Source of the DNA: JAXLWB01 sp046328715
GTDB taxonomy: Bacteria > Chloroflexota > Anaerolineae > Caldilineales > Caldilineaceae
Assembly (NCBI GenBank): GCA_046328715.1
Contig: JAXLWB010000029.1
Span: 61,812-125,811, forward strand
Reading direction: 5' to 3'
Length of the DNA: 64,000 bases
Part shown: in pieces, positions 61,443 to 64,000 of the stretch
Numbering within the stretch: position 1 is the stretch's first letter
How the letters are laid out: the number at the start of each line of letters is the position of its first letter
Notes under the pieces: model-generated
The model's input: the letters and a program-made list of their open reading frames with translations, nothing else
What the model was told of the DNA's origin: nothing
Databases searched by the model: none
Translations under genes and position numbers: made by a program

Positions 61443-61632
61443 ATGGTGACAAGATGACGCTGCTGGCGAATCAAAATTGGGAATAAATTCCCCTACTAAC
61501 ATCGAGAAGTGCCTGAGGGCACTGAATGAATTACCCAGTCGCTGAGGCGACTTCTCGATGTTAGCAGCTGATTTTAATCGGTCAACTGTCATCTTGTCAT
61601 CCCTTCATCTTGTCATCCTGTCATCTTGTTAC
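61443..61632. repeat. Compound inverted repeat
   Basis: The inner arms CTAACATCGAGAAGT (61496-61510) and ACTTCTCGATGTTAG (61550-61564) are exact. Outer GACAAGATGAC at 61447 faces tandem GTCATCTTGTCATC copies from 61588 to 61628. It lies between the convergent SDR and MFS genes. Confidence 0.8.
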
Positions 61633-62957
61633 TTTGCTTCTGTTCGAAAGAGCCGCAACGCCAGCAACCCTGCCAAGACGCATATCAGGCCAGCGATGAA
61701 AAAGACATTGCGAATGCCAAGCAGAGCACCTAACAAACCCGCTGATGCCATAGAAAGTAAATTTGCAGCGCCAATGATGGTGTTCATGGCAGAGCCGATG
61801 CGGCCAAGAACGTCGTTGGAAACTGAAGTTTGGGTGAGGGTCGCGACCGCTGCTTGCAAGGGTGTGACAAAACAACCGACAACAAAAAGCACCACGACGA
61901 TGTGCCAAGTGGCGGTCGAAAGCGCAATGAGTGCAATGGCAGTACCCAATGCCAGCGCCCCGGTACTGATCACATGACCCAGCTTAAATTTGAGTACGGT
62001 TGCCGCCAGGCTGCCACTCAGGATCATTCCCAGCACTTGGGCAAATTCTACGAAGCCAAACCACGAAATCGGCACATGCAGGTCGTTGGCCATAAACGGC
62101 ACAAAGAGCACATTGACTGAGCCTAGCCCAAGCATCATGACTCCAGTGACGATCAAGCTGCCCCACAAGACCGGCGTTTTTCCGATCAATGCCAGACCGC
62201 TGCCTAGATCGCCGAGCACAGAGGCAACATTGGCACTGAAACCCTGATCTTCTACATTTTGTCTCTGCTCTTGTGGTTTGACCTTGAGGAGTAAAACAAG
62301 GGCAAAGGAGACAAAAAAGGTCAATGCGTCGATCGTGAAGGCCAGCCAGTAGCTGCCTGTGAGTCCGACCAATATCCCCGCCGCCATACTGCCCAGGACC
62401 ATCGCCAGCAAGTTTCCAGTCTGATTCAGCGAATTGGCGGCCAGCAACCCTTGCGATGGCACGATTTGGGGCAGAATCGCACCGCGTGCAGGACTGTCCA
62501 GCGTGCCGACACAGGCCTGGACAAAGGCCAATATGTAGAGCAACCAAATTCGTTCGGCAGAGTTGACAAAGATAAAGCCTAGCACCAACACGCCGCGCAC
62601 AAAATCGGAGAACAATAAGATTCGTTTGCGATTCCAGCGATCGGCATAGACGCCACCTAGCAGGCCAATGGTGACCTGTGGAACGGCCAAGATGACCGTC
62701 ATCGTCGCAATGGCTGCAGTTGAGCCTGTGAGCGCGTTCACCAAGATCAGCAACGTGAGATTGGTGACATTATCCCCAAAGGCTGAAATCATCCGCCCCA
62801 GCCAGAGCCAAAGGAAATTACGATTGCTCAGAAGTTCTGCGGTTCCAAATTTTGCTTCTTGCTTTTGCTCAGATCTACTTGTTATTTGTTCAACTGTGAC
62901 CTGTTCGTGACTGCTGATCACGCCCTCTTGGGCGCTTCCTGCCAAGCTGCTGGACAT
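61629..62957 (-). CDS. MFS transporter, enterobactin-exporter/macrolide-efflux type
   Basis: A 442-residue major facilitator with twelve hydrophobic segments after a soluble N-terminus of about 50 residues. LWLGRMISAFGDNVTNLTLLILVNALTGS and LLGGVYADRWNRKRILLFSD (motif A) are typical of the MFS_3/EntS group that exports drugs or siderophores. ATG 62957 follows GGGGAGGAG. It is 52 bases downstream of an ArsR-like regulator on the same strand, so its expression is probably induced when that repressor releases. Confidence 0.92.
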   Translation of the reverse strand: MSSSLAGSAQEGVISSHEQVTVEQITSRSEQKQEAKFGTAELLSNRNFLWLWLGRMISAFGDNVTNLTLLILVNALTGSTAAIATMTVILAVPQVTIGLLGGVYADRWNRKRILLFSDFVRGVLVLGFIFVNSAERIWLLYILAFVQACVGTLDSPARGAILPQIVPSQGLLAANSLNQTGNLLAMVLGSMAAGILVGLTGSYWLAFTIDALTFFVSFALVLLLKVKPQEQRQNVEDQGFSANVASVLGDLGSGLALIGKTPVLWGSLIVTGVMMLGLGSVNVLFVPFMANDLHVPISWFGFVEFAQVLGMILSGSLAATVLKFKLGHVISTGALALGTAIALIALSTATWHIVVVLFVVGCFVTPLQAAVATLTQTSVSNDVLGRIGSAMNTIIGAANLLSMASAGLLGALLGIRNVFFIAGLICVLAGLLALRLFRTEAK

Positions 62958-63009
62958 ACTCTCCTCCCCTACCGAACAAAATAGAACGACTTTACCGGTC
63001 AACTGGTTG

Positions 63010-63636
63010 CTAACCATCTGCTCTTGGAAAAAAAGCTATGGTCAGCGTGTATTGCTTTGAATCAGGGGTTGAGGCTTCGTAGGCTTTCAACTCCTCTAGC
63101 AGTGCGTCAAACCGTGCACTGAAGGTGCTTGCTTGCTCTTCAGTTAAACAAACGATGGTCCGGCCAAGGAAAAGCTTTTTTTCTTTTCGTTCTGCTGTGG
63201 TATCTGTCTGCCCATGTTTGAGAGTATGCAGAAAATCTGCCCTGGTTACATCGAAAATTGAGTCAAAGATTGCCAACCCCTGCTCCCTGCCTTCATCACC
63301 TGCTTTCAATAGCTCCGCAGCTGGTCGAAAGCGCATCGCCGTAATCTGGTAGCTCTTTTCGAGAATGCCAGAAACCAGCCGTGTCCGGACCACGCGAATA
63401 ATGCCATGTTTCTCAAGCAAATTGATGTGATAGTAGAGCTTGGTCTTACCGATATTGAGCTGCGGCGCAAGCTCTTTAACTGTATGCGGTTCCATGAGCA
63501 GCTCGACAATGCGTATGCGCAACGGATCGGTAATCGCTTTTAGGACTTCGAGATCACTGATTACCATTTCCTCTTGGGGTTGTAGAGCGGGCGTTTCATT
63601 TTTTTCTGGTTGTTCGAGTTGTTTGAATTCGTCCAT
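63010..63636 (-). CDS. ArsR-like winged-helix transcriptional regulator
   Basis: A 208-residue regulator. The N-terminal winged helix (residues 28-100) reads ITDPLRIRIVELLMEPHTVKELAPQLNIGKTKLYYHINLLEKHGIIRVV, an ArsR/HTH_20 pattern. The C-terminal 100 residues are helical and lack the cysteine cluster of metal-sensing ArsR proteins, so a small organic ligand is more likely. It heads an operon with the MFS exporter. The promoter at 63701-63729 carries a palindrome in its spacer, consistent with self-repression. Confidence 0.9.
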   Translation of the reverse strand: MDEFKQLEQPEKNETPALQPQEEMVISDLEVLKAITDPLRIRIVELLMEPHTVKELAPQLNIGKTKLYYHINLLEKHGIIRVVRTRLVSGILEKSYQITAMRFRPAAELLKAGDEGREQGLAIFDSIFDVTRADFLHTLKHGQTDTTAERKEKKLFLGRTIVCLTEEQASTFSARFDALLEELKAYEASTPDSKQYTLTIAFFPRADG

Positions 63637-63677
63637 AGTTCACTAATTTGAAAATGGTCAACTGTTTGAAAACTAGA

Positions 63678-63729
63678 AATCATTCAAAATATTTAAAATG
63701 ATTGTATCCATTCAAATGGATTTTGTCAA
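63678..63729 (-). promoter_or_regulatory. Promoter and operators of the regulator/MFS operon
   Basis: On the minus strand TTGACA (63729-63724), a 17-base spacer and TACAAT (63706-63701). The spacer holds ATCCATT-CA-AATGGAT (63706-63721). A second inverted repeat AATCATT/AATGATT (63678-63684 with 63697-63703) covers the start site. Confidence 0.75.
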
Positions 63730-63825
63730 GTACCGATTTTGTTTTTTTGCTTGAAAAATTTGATGTATCACCGCTCAAATGTGTCTGCATCCATATCTAG
63801 AGGCTGTATCCTTTTCTAGAAGGAG

Positions 63826-63846
63826 GTATAGAGTCTAACTCTATAC
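63826..63846 (+). promoter_or_regulatory. MerR-like dyad upstream of the edge gene
   Basis: GTATAGAGT and ACTCTATAC are perfect 9-base inverted arms separated by CTA. The size and A/T composition resemble MerR-family operators, though -35/-10 boxes around it are not clear. It lies 45 bases before the ATG at 63892. Confidence 0.5.
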
Positions 63847-63891
63847 TGAAGGAGTGAAGCATGAAGTGAAGATCAATGATAGGAGATCAAT

Positions 63892-64000
63892 ATGAATCGA
63901 CGTTTGGTTTTGATAGTAGGCATCCTCCTGCTAATTTTAGCGTTTTTCGTTTGGCCCATGGGTGGAACATTCTGGGACACTTCTGCTCGACAAGGACGAG
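63892..64000 (+). CDS. Start of a membrane-anchored protein (cut by window edge)
   Basis: Thirty-six codons are visible from ATG 63892, preceded by AGGAGATCAAT. The residues MNRRLVLIVGILLLILAFFV form a positively charged N-terminus and a membrane helix or signal, followed by WPMGGTFWDTSARQGR. Nothing more can be said about its function. The MerR-like dyad upstream suggests inducible expression. Confidence 0.65.
   Translation, partial: MNRRLVLIVGILLLILAFFVWPMGGTFWDTSARQGR

Overview
The window looks like chromosomal DNA of a Chloroflexota bacterium, perhaps from the Caldilineales/Anaerolineae. This is inferred from gene content: a DUF4012 protein next to a DUF2723 membrane protein, many solute-binding-protein transporters, PhyH-type dioxygenases and intergenic spacers full of long inverted repeats. 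No rRNA or clade-specific marker is present, so the assignment stays tentative. About 50 genes are supported, including one tRNA. Two are cut by the window edges: an AMP-binding ligase on the left and a membrane protein on the right. I see no insertion sequence, prophage or CRISPR array.

Layout. 1-4.7 kb: acyl-CoA ligase (edge), a ThiS/MoaD-like protein, an FAH-fold GguC/AraD1 enzyme, a PhyH-type dioxygenase and a D-amino-acid-oxidase-like flavoenzyme. 4.9-11 kb: a small unknown, a three-gene ABC-2 exporter and an amidase. 11.3-12 kb: a phasin-like protein. 12-19.1 kb: a five-gene minus-strand envelope operon (sortase-fold lipoprotein without its cysteine, GT2/sugar-phosphotransferase fusion, SH3 anchor protein, DUF2723, DUF4012). 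19.7-27 kb: tRNA-Sec, an unknown plus a zinc-ribbon/subtilase/CBM48-like protease, an esterase/ATP-grasp/methyltransferase set, an FTR1 permease and selD, itself read through an in-frame UGA. 27-33.8 kb: an eRF1-fold protein, a multi-PAS histidine kinase, an EamA transporter, a response regulator and mscL.

34-48.6 kb: an SH3 lipoprotein, a GntR/FCD regulator, a carbohydrate-type ABC operon with an M24 peptidase and a 2-hydroxyacid dehydrogenase, an AceE-like E1, an HpcH/HpaI aldolase, fabF and a sugar isomerase-like TIM barrel. 48.7-54.2 kb: an orphan binding protein, an NTF2/beta-propeller lipoprotein and an XRE/NB-ARC/TPR regulator. 54.2-61.4 kb: a peptide ABC operon with a fused permease-ATPase, divergent from an SDR gene. 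61.6-64 kb: an MFS exporter with an ArsR-like repressor and a gene start preceded by a MerR-like dyad.

How the parts connect. tRNA-Sec and a selenocysteine SelD with a matching bSECIS hairpin show that the cell makes selenoproteins and that SelD depends on its own product. Three intergenic palindromes of the GntR/FCD type (TNGTATACNA) lie before the GntR gene, between the sugar ABC operon and the AceE-like gene, and between the peptide ABC operon and the SDR gene, which suggests one local regulon. Nearly every intergenic gap carries a long inverted repeat built from a few short words; these appear to serve as terminators and sometimes supply the last codons and stop of the adjacent gene.
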